Counted from the first letter of the stretch, positions 21,502 through 33,932 are shown. The stretch is 64,000 bases of DNA from Channallabes apus (GCA_030522415.1 CM060109.1:36992392-37056391), one strand, 5' to 3'. The notes: a model not told the origin generated them from the letters alone. Numbers and translations are program-made.

Positions 21502-24500
21502 CTACATGAAAACAACATAAACAGGCCCTTAAAATTAAATATAACTTAACATGGACCCTCACCAGATTAGCCAAAGTAAAAGCATGAGATGTCTTCAATT
21601 TATTAGCTCAATCCGTGTCATCTATTTCACGCTTGACGCCTTAATTTGATAAGGCTACAGTATATCTTAAATAAAGATTATCGTGACCACATCTTGATCT
21701 GTTGCAACTTGTTAGTCTGCCATTGAATGCTTTGTTTGACTTGTTGTCTTTTGTCTGTCAAGTAGCAGGAACAACACTAATAATAATAATAACTGTTAAA
21801 AAAAAAAAAAAAGTGTAAATAAATGATCAATAAATGATTTGAAGAGTTTTTTTTTTTCGAGAAATGTTCTTCAAAATACCAAAATACTTCAAAATACAGG
21901 TTCTGTTAACTACCTATCATTTCTGAGACATCTATTAGCTGTAAACTTTAATTGTTTTGAACTTTTGCACCCAGCACACTTGCTGTTCTCCTGGGAACTT
22001 TTTATAGTGCTTAAAATTTTTTTTTTATTTTTACTAAGAACCCTGAGGGAGGTTGCAATAGCTCATGACTTTACAAAAACAGTCACTGCTGTAGGGGAAA
22101 TTATGGTACTAAAAACCCAAACCTTAAGATCCATAACCTACAGTAACACACACACCTCACACACGTACTCACCCAATGAGACACTATGAGCAATTCGGAA
22201 ATGCCAATTGGCATATAATGCATATTTATGAACTGTGCGGAAACTGGAATACCTGGAGGAAACCCACCAAGCAGAGGTAGAACATGCAAACTCCAGACAC
22301 ACACAGCCCAGAGCCGAGATTTGAATCCCCAAACCTGGAGCTTTGACAGCACTAAGTACTAAGCCACTGTGCCACCCTATAACCCTGTGTTGTAGGTTTT
22401 AATGTACAACAATATTTCCTATTTCAAAAATCTTTTGATTATGTAAAGCTGGTTTGCAACAATGACCATTGTTAAAAGTGAATAATAAATCAAATTAAAT
22501 AAATGAATAGATTAGGTTTACCATATACAGATTTATTTACCTGGCATTTGATGCCTGCCAGGCTGCAGGTACAAGTCTCGGGGTCACAAAAGAGTCTACA
22601 GTCACAGCCGCAGTCCTCACGTGACACTCTGATGGCCCTTAGCTCATGCTTCTCTTCCACGTCAATCTTCTTGACCCCAGATGACCGAAGCAGAGCCCGG
22701 CGCTTCTTGGTGGTCAGTGGCTGGAGAAAGAAGTACTCATCCACCTCTGTGTTGTCCAGGTCCAGGTCATCCTCTGAGATATCATCGACTGTGAGAGCAT
22801 TCGCCTCTTCTGACTCGACGGAACCGTTTTTAGTCAGCTAAAAACATAAAAGCAGTTCCCAGTTAAGAGTTAGGTTTCTTGCTTACACCTGTTGTAGATC
22901 ACTGACTTCTATAAAAGTCACCCTCCAGAGAACTTTTACTTATGTAATCTGTTTCCTACCCTGAGTTTAATGGAGTTGAGTTTTTCCTCTTTCAGGTGGT
23001 CCCTCAGCATATCCCTGTGAATGCGTTCCTGTTCATTCGCAAACTCGCCGAGTGTGTACTGCCGTACCGAGCTGTGTCGGCTCGACATGCCCAAGGTGCT
23101 GCCTCCCTGACTGGGCACGCTGGTAAAGCCTTGCCGCCGGCTGAAATAATACACTGTCACCTTTTCGAAATGCACCCTTTGAGTTCTCATCCGCTTCTCT
23201 CGCTTCAGGATGGAGGATGCTGGAAGGGATAAATTAGTTCATTAACAAAAATGCAATTTTTTAAAAGAATAAGATATTCTGAAATAATTTTACTGGTATT
23301 TTATATATATATATAAATTAATTGTAATTAATTAAAATTAATTAATTTTATATATATATATATATATACATACAGGTCCTTCTCAAAAAATTTGCATATT
23401 GTGATAAAGTTCATTATTTTCTGTAATGTACTGATAAACATTAGACTTTCATGTATTTTAGATTCATTACACACAACTGAAGTAGTTCAAGCCTTTTATT
23501 GTTTTAATATTGATGATTGTGGCATACAGCTCATGAAAACCCAAAATCCCTATCTCAAAAAATTAGCATATCATGAAAAGGTTCTCTAAACGAGCTATTA
23601 ACCTAATCATCTGAATCAACTAATTAACTCTAAACACCTGCAAAAGATTCCTGAGGCTTTTAAAAACTCCCAGCCTGGTTCATTACTCAAAACCGCAATC
23701 ATGGGTAAGACTGCCGACCTGACTGCTGTCCAGAAGGCCATCATTGACACCCTCAAGCAAGAGGGTAAGACACAGAAAGAAATTTCTGAAGGAATAGGCT
23801 GTTCCCAGAGTGCTGTATCAAGGCACCTCAGTGGGAAGTCTGTGGGAAGGAAAAAGTGTGGCAGAAAACGCTGCACAACGAGAAGAGGTGACCGGGCCCT
23901 GAGGAAGATTGTGGAGAAGGACCGAGTCCAGACCTTGGGGGACCTGCGGAAGCAGTGGACTGAGTCTGGAGTAGAAACATCCAGAGCCACCGTGTACAGG
24001 CGTGTGCAGGAAATGGGCTACAGGTTGCAAATTTTGCATGTCATTCGGAAATCAAGGTGCCAGAGTCTGGAGGAAGACTGGGGAGAGGGAAATGCCAAAA
24101 TGCCTGAAGTCCAGTGTCAAGTACCCACAGTCAGTGATGGTCTGGGGTGCCATGTCAGCTGCTGGTGTTGGTCCACTGTGTTTTATCAAGGGCAGGGTCA
24201 ATGCAGCTAGCTATCAGGAGATTTTGGAGCACTTCATGCTTCCATCTGCTGAAAAGCTTTATGGAGATGAAGATTTCATTTTTCAGCACGACCTGGCACC
24301 TGCTCACAGTGCCAAAACCACTGGTAAATGGTTTACTGACCATGGTATTACTGTGCTCAATTGGCCTGCCAACTCTCCTGACCTGAACCCCATAGAGAAT
24401 CTGTGGGATATTGTGAAGAGAAAGTTGAGAGACACAAGACACGAGAATCTGCGAAAGGATTCCCGACCAAGTATTGAGTGCATAACTGAACATAATTATT

Positions 24501-27500
24501 TGAAGGTTGACTTTTTTTGTATTAAAAACACTTTTCTTTTATTGGTCGGATGAAATAGACAATTTCAATACAACAATACAATTTTTGAGATGGGGATTTT
24601 GGGTTTTCATGAGCTGTATGCCACAATCATCAATATTAAAACAATAAAAGGCTTGAACTACTTCAGTTGTGTGTAATGAATCTAAAATATATGAAAGTCT
24701 AATGTTTATCAGTAAATTACAGAAAATAATGAACTTTATCACAATATGCTATTTTTTTAGAAGGACCTATATATATATATATATATACTGTATATATATA
24801 AACACTCTAGTTAAAATTACTTTGAGTGATTGTTTTGGACTTTATTGTATTTAACATTTTTTCCTGAGACCAATTATGTATTATATTACATTATTCTCAA
24901 TCCAGATCCCATTTCTGATCCGGACCAGACGCAAGTCAATCTGGATCCAGCCCACACCTCATATCAGGAATGCAATAATAGCGTGTAATATAGTGATTAT
25001 TTACTACTTTAAAATAGAAAGGAAAAGGTCGGTGTCTCCGTCTAGCAACCACATCTTTTTTTGTGCCAAGGTTTAGGCAGCTAATTGAAGGCAGACTGTG
25101 CCATTTAACAGACTAGGCTGCTATAGTATGTATTTTGATTGCCTGAGGGGTTGTTCACATGTCATGTCAGTTGCGTGTTTAATTGTGTTATTTTTCAAGT
25201 GAGACACGTGACAATCACGCTCACAATAAAGGATGTTTTTTCCATGTGTCCAAGTCTCAGTGAGATAAAAAAAAACTTTTTAGAAGTGCATATGACAGAA
25301 ATCAACCAATCAGCTTCACTCTTTTGGTCTCCCAAAATTATTCATGTTTTCTTCATGCTTGAAGGATGTGAAAAAAAAACATCTTTTTTTTTTCCCAGTT
25401 GTCCACAAAAAAATCTACTGAAAGGGACTTTCTGTGCTGTCAATCCATTCATATCCTGCAACGTCCATGTCGCCATGCAGCGCACTAATCATCATCTTCT
25501 AAAACGCCTTGGTGACCAATCAAATGTACAGATCCAATGCGCCACTGTGGTGATCCCAAACAGGAGAAGGTAAAAGAGGGAAAGTCTTACTTGAGCAGTG
25601 GACTTTAGAATTGAAGAAACACTATATTATCCTTTTGGAACAGAGCAGGAGGCACACATGGGCTCTTAACAATTCAAATGCAGGTAATGCTGGTAAAACA
25701 AACAGCCATCTACATCTGAGAATCAGCACGGCTTGTTGGGGTGCAGCCCTATGGTGACCTCCACTGGGTCCTTTAACAATGTGCAGGCCTGGACTTCCCA
25801 CTGGGTTTAAACAAAAAGGCAGAGGAACTGCCATCAGAGTAAATATATACAGCATAAAAGTCTCTCATACTGGTTTTAATGTCCAGGGAGTTCCCCACAG
25901 CTAGTCCTTACGTCCCTCTCATGTCTGACACACACAGGACAAATAGAAACCATCTGTTTATGCAGCACCACTGCCCACAAGCTTGAAAGCAATGTATTTC
26001 ATTAAAAACAGAACATATTCTCACAGCACAGAGAAGGGAAAACTTCACAATATGTGTGAAGCAGAATTACATTGTAGACTGTTTTTATATAATACCCGAT
26101 ATTCCTACAGATGTATAAATGTAATAAATGAGACAGCCAATAAGATGTGTGATTAAATAATTAATCACTATTCATCAACGATTCTTTGTACCACTGAATT
26201 TCACTTTTTATTACTTTATGGATAGTCATGTGATTAGTGTGTGGATATACAGTAAGATCTCTTACCATACTTCTTGAGTACTATAACAGTTCAATCAGAA
26301 TAAAATGAAAGGCGCTTGAAAAAAAAAAGGACAAACATTTTATCAGTATTTTAAGCCATTAATATTTATTGAATTAAAACTTAATAAACTTAATCTCTTG
26401 TTCTCGAATTGACTGACAACAAGCTAAAACATAGGTGTGATGTTCTTAAAATTAAATGTCTCTCCAGATGGTGGGAAAGGGAGACCATGATGCGAGATGA
26501 ATTGATTGACAAGAAGGAAGCAAAGGTCTTTTATTTCTATTTAAAACCATGCTTTAGCATGTGCTGCAAAAAAAAAATTTATATAAAAAAAAATTTGATA
26601 ATACCTCCAAGCATTACATCTTAGATTATTATATGGTCTCTAATGACTTCCTGAAAGATACTTTGCAGAGAGACTGTTTCCATAAAATGCCTCGATATAC
26701 AGTACTGTTGATCCATAAAGGGTTCTCCAGGGGAATATTTACAGAGGCTAATGACATTTTTTTTTCAAGAATATAGAGACATTAGAGTATTTTGTGGCGA
26801 AAAGCTCCATGACCTTGAGTCAGTTTGTTATTGTGTTCAATCAATGTTCACTGAATTTTCTATGGTTTTATTTTCAATGATAATATCAGGAAAGTGTCAT
26901 GAAGGTACTGGACTACAGCTCCCATTGGCCTTTGCAAATCACATGTCCTTCATCATATTCACATGTTTTGGGTTTTATTGATTTCGACTGTAGCTGAATC
27001 TTGTTCTGAATTCTTGTTCTGACTGTAGCCGAGATCTATCTGTCTTTTTCTTGCATCTGTGTTTGTGTTTTATGAAACTGTATATTCCCAGCTTATAGTC
27101 CAGAGTTTCGTTCCATTTTTAATTTAGTGTTACATTACTGCATGTGTTTGCGTGTATCAATATGTGTATTAAATATGCAACTTTTCATCTGCATCCTCTT
27201 TAATCTCAATTTCCTGACAGAACCCAAGATTAGAAATTACAGTAGTTGCAGCAGACCATCACCTGCTGAAGCAGGGAACGGAGTGGATCAACGAGCTGAG
27301 CAGGGTCCTTCAAGCAAGGGAGATACTGTAGGGACAGAGGGGGCGAGGTCAGCTCCGAAACCACCATGACCAAATTATGGCAGAGTAAGGGCGTTTTCAC
27401 ACTAGGCATGATTGATTTCTACAGTGCCCAGGAACAATTGCTGTCCACTCATCCGCTGGTTAGCGTTCACAGTATTTCTGCTCTCTGTACACAGCTACAC

Positions 27501-30116
27501 TCGCATATTTACACTCTCCAATACAGCAGGTGGCACTATGCACCTACTTGTTTTGTGAACCGCCATTAAACACAAGAGAAGAAGAGAACAGGACGTTAAC
27601 CTCTGTGCTATGCCTAATATTATTGATATTTCTGAAAAAGAAATTCGAGAACAATACTCCCACATGACTTCCTACTGTATCAGCTTTGGCTGTGTAGGTC
27701 AAAGATTTTTTGGTGGAGAGAGATATCACTGATGACGTCGTGTCCAAAAAGTGGTCTGCTTCCATGTTCATGAACAACTGGCTTCCATATCCGATTCAAT
27801 CCGTGCTCAAGTACGCTGCCCAAGATCACCTCATCAAGCAGACTTGCGCACAGTTCCTGAGCTAACCTTGTGTTCTTACTAATCAAAATGAACCAGAATT
27901 TTAGGTAAAGTGTTCCCGGAAACGATTCCAGGGCCATAAAGGGAAAACACTCCAAGATGGCCAAACACCAACAGTGACGTGACCTTTGTGCGCAAATAAG
28001 AGCCCGAGGGGACGTGTTCCATCGACTACAGTTCCCATCAGCCCCTACAGTAAATCATATCCCTGGTCACGTGCATATTCTTCGGGTTATTCCTGATTTC
28101 GTTGGACCAGAGATTGTTCAGTTCTGTGTTCAGTTTTGCAGCACATCTTTGTCTAGCAGCTATGATGTTTGAGTGTTAGCATGACTTTCCTGCTCACAGT
28201 CCATAGTTGTTCATGTTGCTAGTTAGTGTTCTGGTTCCCATTATTACTTCTGTTTGTTTATGTTACCGTGTGCATCTGTATCCTGTCCGTTTCCAATTCC
28301 TGACAAACAACATAGGAACTGTTTTTTATTAGGATATTCAAATAGTTAACGAAGTTGAAATCTCCAATAAATAGATATGCATTATAATGCATATTTAAAA
28401 ATTCATATAAATTAATTTGTGAATGTACTCATTAATTCATAAATAAATCATATATTTTAATTATCAATTACTTTTTCAAACCAGTTCATAGTTAAATTTA
28501 ATGGGGAAAGTGAGTCACAACATGACAAATATAACTTTAAACAGTGCTTAGCTTCTTACATATTTTAGATTTAAACATCTGATTATACAATGCATTATGC
28601 ACACTACACAGTAATACATAATATTATCAATCCTGTTATATCATAATAAAATACAAAATATCTATTTAAGTCAAGTAAAACAATTATTATAATCCGTGTT
28701 AAATAAAGAGTGGAAAAAACTAAAGGATGTCAGCTTGTAGGAGGCTACATTATGGTAGTAGGACATTGAAATCAGTGTTACACTTGTGTGCCCCGAGTGT
28801 AAATCACTTTGAACTCCCCACACACCTCTTTGTCTGTATGGCCACTGAGGGGAGACCTCTGGGAATGAACTCATCTCCCTACGCCGAAGCAGCGTAGAAT
28901 AAAATGCTGCTCCCCCATTAGCACTGAGGTAGGCACCTTTGGTGTTATTAATCATTAATGAGTACCAGCATCGGGCACTCAGCTGGCGTGAGCCGTGGAA
29001 AGGGAGCTGCTACCCACAGGCTCAGTAAGCAACTCATGCGCTAGGCTATGCGATGAGCAATAGGGGTTAGGTTTACTCAGCTGTGGCTTTTTCTTAGAAA
29101 CCCACACACTCTCTCAACGAACTCTGTAAGGGGTAAGGATCATTGGTGTAACTTCGCCTGCAGCAGCTTTAAATCACAGATTCATTGGCCTGGGCTTTCC
29201 CGCTGTAGCTCTAAATAAGAGACAGCTCGGGTTTTATTGCAGAAGCAAGTGGGTGCAGCTGAAAAATCTCGAAAACTACTCGTTGCAACACAAATCCCTT
29301 TTGTGATATAAGCTGATATAATGTGATAAAGTGGCCCTCTTAAAAAATCTCAAGAGAGATTTTCTTCCTGTGATTTTTTTTTTTCCCACAGCCATTATAA
29401 TATGTTGTGTTTTTAGGACAGCATGCTCTTAAGTACTTAGTAGCTCTCTGTTGTTTAATGAAGTCAAATACCAGTAAACACAAAGCACGCATGGAGTGTA
29501 GCCACTTGATGCTGAAATCCGTGAGGTGCAGTCGTTTTAGGTTTATTGTGATAATGAATATTTTATTATAGACCCACTACAGACTCGGATGAAAATCAAT
29601 ATTAAATAGCAGTGCTAAATTCAGCTGTCAGAGGACCGTACGAGCGTTTTCAATTGCCAAGTGTGCGGATGCAGAAATATTTCTCGTCGCGTTATATGTT
29701 ACAGACCAATGAAAAGCAGTCATTGAGAAAACATGTAGCTTGTGACTAGATGCCTTTTCAATTGACATTAAATATGATTCATCGGGTACGATTAAAAAAA
29801 ATGTTTTTATTAAACTGTTCTCTATGATTGAGGAAATGTCAATGCTGAATCATTGTTAATCATGTACAAACATGGAGATTTGTAAGCTATTTCCCAGTAG
29901 CATACAAAAGGAGACATTGATGTATATTGATGATGATAATGACGACAAAGGAAGCAGTGATGACTCACGCGTGAAGTGAGAGGCAGAGGGGTTGACGCTG
30001 TCGCTGCTGTCTCCACTCTCGCTGCTCGATATCTCCTCCTCTTCCGATTCCCTCAGTGAGGAGCACGGAGACGCTCCCTCCACCTCCTCAAACTTCCTCT
30101 TCAGTATTCCGCTCAT
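20341..30116 (-). CDS. csrnp3: cysteine/serine-rich nuclear protein 3
   Basis: Nuclear transcription-activator family (CSRNP/AXUD1/TAIP), reported to bind AGAGTG-type DNA. Four coding exons on the - strand (30116-29969, 23219-22960, 22837-22541, 21501-20341) give 621 residues; human CSRNP3 is about 585. The N-terminus [20 protein letters not shown] is the family signature. Residues 50-136 carry SSILKREKR and [25 protein letters not shown] cluster lies near 180-183. The Cys-rich domain at about 212-250 reads [20 protein letters not shown], then [19 protein letters not shown] across the exon 3/4 junction. The C-terminal half has two acidic tracts (about 340-372 and 390-413). Exon lengths 148, 260, 297 and 1161 keep frame. 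The paralogues CSRNP1 and 2 are less likely, given the N-terminus and the galnt3 neighbour. Confidence 0.95.
22113..22375 (-). repeat. SINE-like repeat in csrnp3 intron 3
   Basis: On the - strand it reads a head with GGTTTGGGGATTCAAATCTC (B-box like), GGAGTTTGCATGTTCTACC, TGGGTTTCCTCCAGGTATTC, then CCAATTGGCATTTCC. Same block order as 30988-31303 and 58648-58871. Confidence 0.65.
22541..22837 (-). CDS. csrnp3: csrnp3 coding exon 3
   Basis: Acceptor TTTTTAG, first base 22837; donor GTAAAT begins at 22540. Exactly 99 codons: an acidic [12 protein letters not shown] segment, [19 protein letters not shown], then the first half of the Cys-rich domain. Confidence 0.94.
22960..23219 (-). CDS. csrnp3: csrnp3 coding exon 2
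   Basis: Acceptor CCCTTCCAG, first base 23219; donor GT at 22959-22958. It encodes the conserved core from [13 protein letters not shown] through [20 protein letters not shown] to LNSIKLR. Confidence 0.94.
23302..23369. repeat. TA-rich low-complexity block
   Basis: Two TA runs (23302-23315, 23349-23369) around an AATTAATT-rich stretch, immediately left of the Tc1-like element. Confidence 0.85.
23373..24768 (+). mobile_element. Tc1-like transposon with long inverted repeats, internally deleted
   Basis: Inverted repeats of about 190 bases (23373-23565 and 24580-24768) start CAGGTCCTTCTCAAAAAA and end in its complement, inside TA-rich flanks. The interior carries a + strand transposase in pieces: [20 protein letters not shown] from 23701, then, in another frame, [16 protein letters not shown] to [18 protein letters not shown]. 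The element sits in csrnp3 coding intron 1, about 150 bases from exon 2. Confidence 0.92.
23701..24512 (+). pseudogene. Tc1-like transposase, dead by two deletions
   Basis: The N-terminal part (paired-like helix-turn-helix, [16 protein letters not shown], then [14 protein letters not shown]) runs in one frame to about 24023. The family's next segment, with the first catalytic Asp (the SDES motif before KFC), is deleted and the frame changes. The second Asp ([10 protein letters not shown]) and the Glu (DLNPIENLW) remain. A second deletion after KRKLRDTR removes most of the C-terminal tail; the original ending [13 protein letters not shown] codons are present but out of frame near 24451-24477. 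Not catalytic. Confidence 0.88.
24770..26894. other. csrnp3 coding intron 1, unassigned part
   Basis: A TA run at 24769-24800 continues from the transposon end. The remaining 2 kb is AT-rich with no recognised gene, RNA or element. Confidence 0.5.
26895..27219 (+). mobile_element. LTR-like block 1
   Basis: It starts TGTCATGAAGGTACTGGACT (followed by ACAGCTCCCATTGGCC) and ends CATCTGCATCC...TTTCCTGACA. A related block in the same orientation is at 28015-28305. The TG...CA ends and about 300-base size suggest an LTR. No clear target duplication was found. Confidence 0.45.
27380..27570 (+). repeat. possible MITE fragment
   Basis: It opens with AGGGCGTTTTCACACTAGGC, a terminus style seen in teleost non-autonomous DNA elements, and continues to CAAGAGAAGAAGAGAACAGG. 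No matching opposite end was found. Confidence 0.3.
28015..28305 (+). mobile_element. LTR-like block 2
   Basis: It starts TGTTCCATCGACTACAGTTC and ends CATCTGTATCCTGTCCG..AATTCCTGACA. It shares its beginning and end with 26895-27219. It could be a second solo LTR or the other LTR of a gutted element. Confidence 0.45.
28330..29968. other. csrnp3 coding intron 1, proximal part
   Basis: No gene or clear repeat is seen. It includes less AT-rich stretches (28740-29280) that could be conserved non-coding sequence, but nothing identifies them. Confidence 0.4.
29969..30116 (-). CDS. csrnp3: csrnp3 coding exon 1
   Basis: Start ATG at 30116-30114; donor GTGAGT begins at 29968. It ends with one base of a proline codon. 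The likely acceptor upstream is ...CCTAACAAACATGCAG, with the exon opening at 30135 and a CTAAC branch-like motif close by. Confidence 0.93.
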
Positions 30117-30735
30117 GACTGCTTCTGAGCCACACCTGCATGTTTGTTAGGAAGACCGAAAAGGAGGAAGGTTCTTTAATATCTTAGCTCATGTCTTCTA
30201 CAATCATCAAAGCACTCAATTAGCAACAAGCTCTTTCTCTCTATGTCTCTCCTCCCTTCTTTCCTCAGGCGATTGATCATCTTGAGGCCACAAATGGCCT
30301 TCGATGGAAGATGGAGAAGGAGAAAAACTACTAATTGAATGCCTCTAAGTTCCAGGAAATGTGTTTAGTACATCTTTTACTGAGTGGCCACATGAAAGAA
30401 GGGGTTAGTCATCTGAATCTCACTGTGTATTTATGAAAAAGAAAATATCTGTTGTTGAGGATGACTTAACTCTGGGATACAAAACATTACATAGGAACAG
30501 AATATTGGGAAAGTAAAGTAAGATGTGGTAAAGAATAGCTACATCTGAAAACTAACAAAAGCTGCTGATTAATTAGTGTTAACATTGCATACAAATGATA
30601 AGAATACAAATAATCTTAGTGAACACGATTTTAAAAAATAAGATTGTAAATACTGTAGCACTTTAAAAGGTCCCCATTTGATAATAATAAAGATAGTATA
30701 GTTTATAGAATATGTTTTTTTCCCTGCTATTCAGA

Positions 30736-30900
30736 TAAGATTAAGATAAGATTAAGATAAGATTAAGTTCAGCCTTTGTCACATGTGCGCATCACATTAC
30801 TACACAGTTATTCTTCGCCTAGCTCAGCGTTGTTGGTCGGCTGGGGTCAGAGCGCAGTGTCAGCCTTTACACAGCGCCCCTGGTGCAGACAGGGTTTAAA
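30736..30900. repeat. short tandem AGATAAGATTA repeats and SINE-like fragment
   Basis: Three to four units of an 11-base AGATAAGATTA motif are followed by a GGTCAGAGCGCAGTGTCAGC and CAGCGCCCCTGGTGCAGA block, which resembles the antisense head region of teleost V-type SINEs. Confidence 0.5.
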
Positions 30901-30987
30901 GGTGACAAACCTTTAAAATAAAAAGGAAGTTTCAATCCAATGCATGCATTATATAAAACTCAATTGTATTTGTATAGTACAAATATA

Positions 30988-31303
30988 ATGGTGGCGTAAG
31001 GATTAGCACTGTGGCTTCATTCCACCAGGGTCAGGGTTTGAGTCCGACTCGGATTTTTGTGCATGAACTTTGCATGTTCGCCCCATGCTTGTTGCGTTTC
31101 TGCTCTGATTTCTTCCCACAGTCCAAATACTGTACATACACATCAGTCTAACTGGTTTCCAAATTGCCCATAGTGTGCGAGTAAGTGTGTGCTTTTGTTC
31201 CTTGTGATGGATTGCTCCTGCCTAGTGCCCCAAGTCCACTGGGATAAGCTCCAGGCCTGGTGTGACCCTGAACAGGATAAGCGGTATAGATAATAAGTGA
31301 GTA
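30988..31303 (+). repeat. SINE-like repeat
   Basis: GGGTCAGGGTTTGAGTCCGA (B-box like), ACTTTGCATGTTCGCCCC, TTCTTCCCACAGTCCAAATA, CCAAATTGCCCATAGTGTG, then CACTGGGATAAGCTCCAGGC and CCTGAACAGGATAAGCGGTA. This is a nearly complete copy of the repeat family seen at 57605 and 58648. Confidence 0.7.
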
Positions 31304-31439
31304 GTGCTTTTAATAAAAAACGATGTCAAAGCAGCACTACCGAAATCTGGGTGTTGATTTAGATCATTTAGGGTAGAGATGATTGTCTTAGTTTCCATTA
31401 ATAATCACTAAACATCAATATGCTTATGATTACAGCAGC

Positions 31440-31905
31440 AGCTCTTAGGTAGCAGTCTAATGTATCCAGGTGTCATAAAAGGACAGTAAATGGCCAAAGT
31501 GAACACCCGAACACCATACCCGATCTGTTTCAAGCCCAAACTGCTGCCCCAAAAGTGGAAGCACATAAATGTATAGTACGTCATTGTATGCTGTAAAATT
31601 ACGTTTTCCCTTCAGGTAAACTAAGAGGTGCCAACATTTGTCAGCATGACAATGCCCCTGTGCACCATGCAAGACATGGTTTGCCAAGGTTGGAGTAGTA
31701 GAACTTGACTGGCCTGCACAGAACCCTGACCTCAACCCCTAAAACTGAACATCTTTGGGATGAAATGTAACACTGACTGTGCCACAGACCTTCTTGCCAA
31801 ATATCACTGCTTGACCTTTCTAATAATCTTAAGGATAAATGAGCAGAAAATCCCACAGCCATGCTACAAAGTCTCGTGGAAATCTTTCCCATAAGAGAGA
31901 AGGTT
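31440..31905 (+). mobile_element. degenerate Tc1-like transposase remnant
   Basis: In shifting + strand frames it reads CQHDNAPVHHARHGLPRLE, VELDWPAQNPDLNP, then KTEHLWDE and LQSLVEIFP. These are the second catalytic Asp, the PDLNP..E block and the C-terminal motif of a Tc1-like transposase, broken by stops and frameshifts. It is a different family from the other Tc1-like copies here. Confidence 0.75.
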
Positions 31906-33928
31906 ATTATAAGAGCAAAGGAACTAAACCGAGAATGGGTTGTTCAAAAAGCACATCCGATAAAAACCAATAAGCCATTATCAACCATTAAACCCCAGGT
32001 TATGGGTGTTCCCCTTGTGCCACCAGGGCAGCTCTGGCCACTCTGGGCATGACTCTTCAAGACCTCTGTGGCAACTGGCACTGTGATGTTAACAGGACAT
32101 CCTTTGGGTGCAGTGGGTTGTTGGTTACCCATGATCCTCTTTACTGGTGTGTAATTGTATAATGTTATGGTCGATCAGTATATGGTGTACATACTATTAA
32201 CTACAAGATCATGAATACTGTCTGAGGGTTTTCCCCAAAATAATCAAAACCAGACACCTCAGATTAAAGCCTATTATCTTCATGTATCAGCCTATTATGT
32301 TAAAGTATCCTGTTTATTGGGGGGATAATAACCATGATCTATAATCACCTCTGTGGTATTTTGTGTTTCATAAAAAGCACTGATGAATAGATGAGGTTAA
32401 ACTATCCTCCCTTATACATCAAGAGGAGTGTCTAGTATTAATCTTCATAATTATGTTCACAGTGCAGGTTTAATAATCAAGGCAGGAATCTCCAGATTGT
32501 TTTGTCAAAGCCCTTTTTGTCATGCAGATGAATGCGATATTACATTGATTTCAAAAACCTGCAGCACAGCTTTGAGAACTTCCCAACAGTTACCTCTTAT
32601 ACACTCTCTCTCTCTCTCTCTCTCTCTTGCTTTTCAAAAACTAAAATAGCCACTATGATGAAAAAGCTGCAGGAGGAAGCACAGATTAGTGGTGTGCCAA
32701 GGGAGAAGGAGGGAGAGAGAGGCAGTCTGGGACACGCTGCTGTATTGTTTCATGTGGTGAGACTCAGAACCTCTCGGCTCTATCGGCTGATTACAGAAGC
32801 CCAGACAGAGCAGGGGGCGCTCGGCTAGGCTCTCAGCACAAGCCTATTGTTCTTGTGTGTGTGTGTGCTGATGGAGTGAGGCAGAGATTGAGAGAGGGAG
32901 AGGGAGAGAGGGGGAGAGAAGCTGGAGAAGCTCCAAACCACAGCATACAGTGCTGCTATGGAATGTCTGGCATTTTCAGTAAAAACACACACACACACAC
33001 GTTTCTTATGGTCTTATGTTCTACCTTAAGACTTACCTAATCTAAACTTCTTGATCCAGCAGGAAGAGGATACAGTACCCACTCATGACCCCTACTTTTT
33101 AATGCTTCATCATGTTATTAATATAATTCAAAAACACAGTGTGACATCTTGTAATAAAAATCATTCAGTTGTGTCAATTGTCGCAAGGCCTGCTGCTCTC
33201 TGTCGGATTTACCGGAGGAGGGACCAGATAACTGCAAATGGCTCGTCCAGGTTTTTTCGGATACAACATAGGCCTATTTCCTTGTAATCATCATAATTAG
33301 TTCCCCCTTGTTGAAAATCCATTCGCATTCTTAGCCCTTGGCGCATGCCGCACTGCTCTTTCATACCAAAAGTGGTTGCTATGGAGATACTAATATACTT
33401 GCACAAATAGTGATTTCATATCAGAGACATTTAGATTTTTTTAATGTCTTTCTGGCATCTACGACTCACCCCCAATCTCCAAAAATAAATACAAGCACCA
33501 TGCTGCATCACACACACACATGTGTATATATTAATCATGTGGCATTTATAAAATCATTGATTAAAGAAAAGAGAATCTGATCAGTAACTTTACATAAGAT
33601 CTTTTTTAGGCTATGTGCAGTTATTCTGATACACACTAGCGAAACAAATTAGATTTTCCCTCTGTGAGCTGGTTATGTACATCCTTTATGATGACGACGA
33701 AGACTTTTATAATAATGACTGCTAATATCACACACCTAAGACAAAAGAAAATATACATTGGTTTATGTATAAGTGGTCATCTCTCCTTGTTAAAGCAAAG
33801 CTGCTTCACTGGTCCTGGGCACATCTGAGACCTAAGCAGGAGTAGCAACTATTCATTTTTTTGATACAATGAATTGGCATGACATCATGGGTAGCCCAGA
33901 GGTAACAAGAGCTGACTGCTGTAGTGTG

Positions 33929-33932
<4 letters not shown>
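31906..33932. other. upstream csrnp3 non-coding sequence
   Basis: No gene seen. A purine-rich GAGAGGGAGAGG patch lies near 32885-32920 and a short CA run near 32986-33000. Confidence 0.4.
32602..32628. repeat. (CT)n microsatellite
   Basis: CT run of about 27 bases. Confidence 0.85.

Noticed and set aside
24155..24493. - strand open frame in the Tc1-like element
   Set aside because: Shadow of the + strand transposase, whose DLAPAH and NPIENLW motifs show the true direction.
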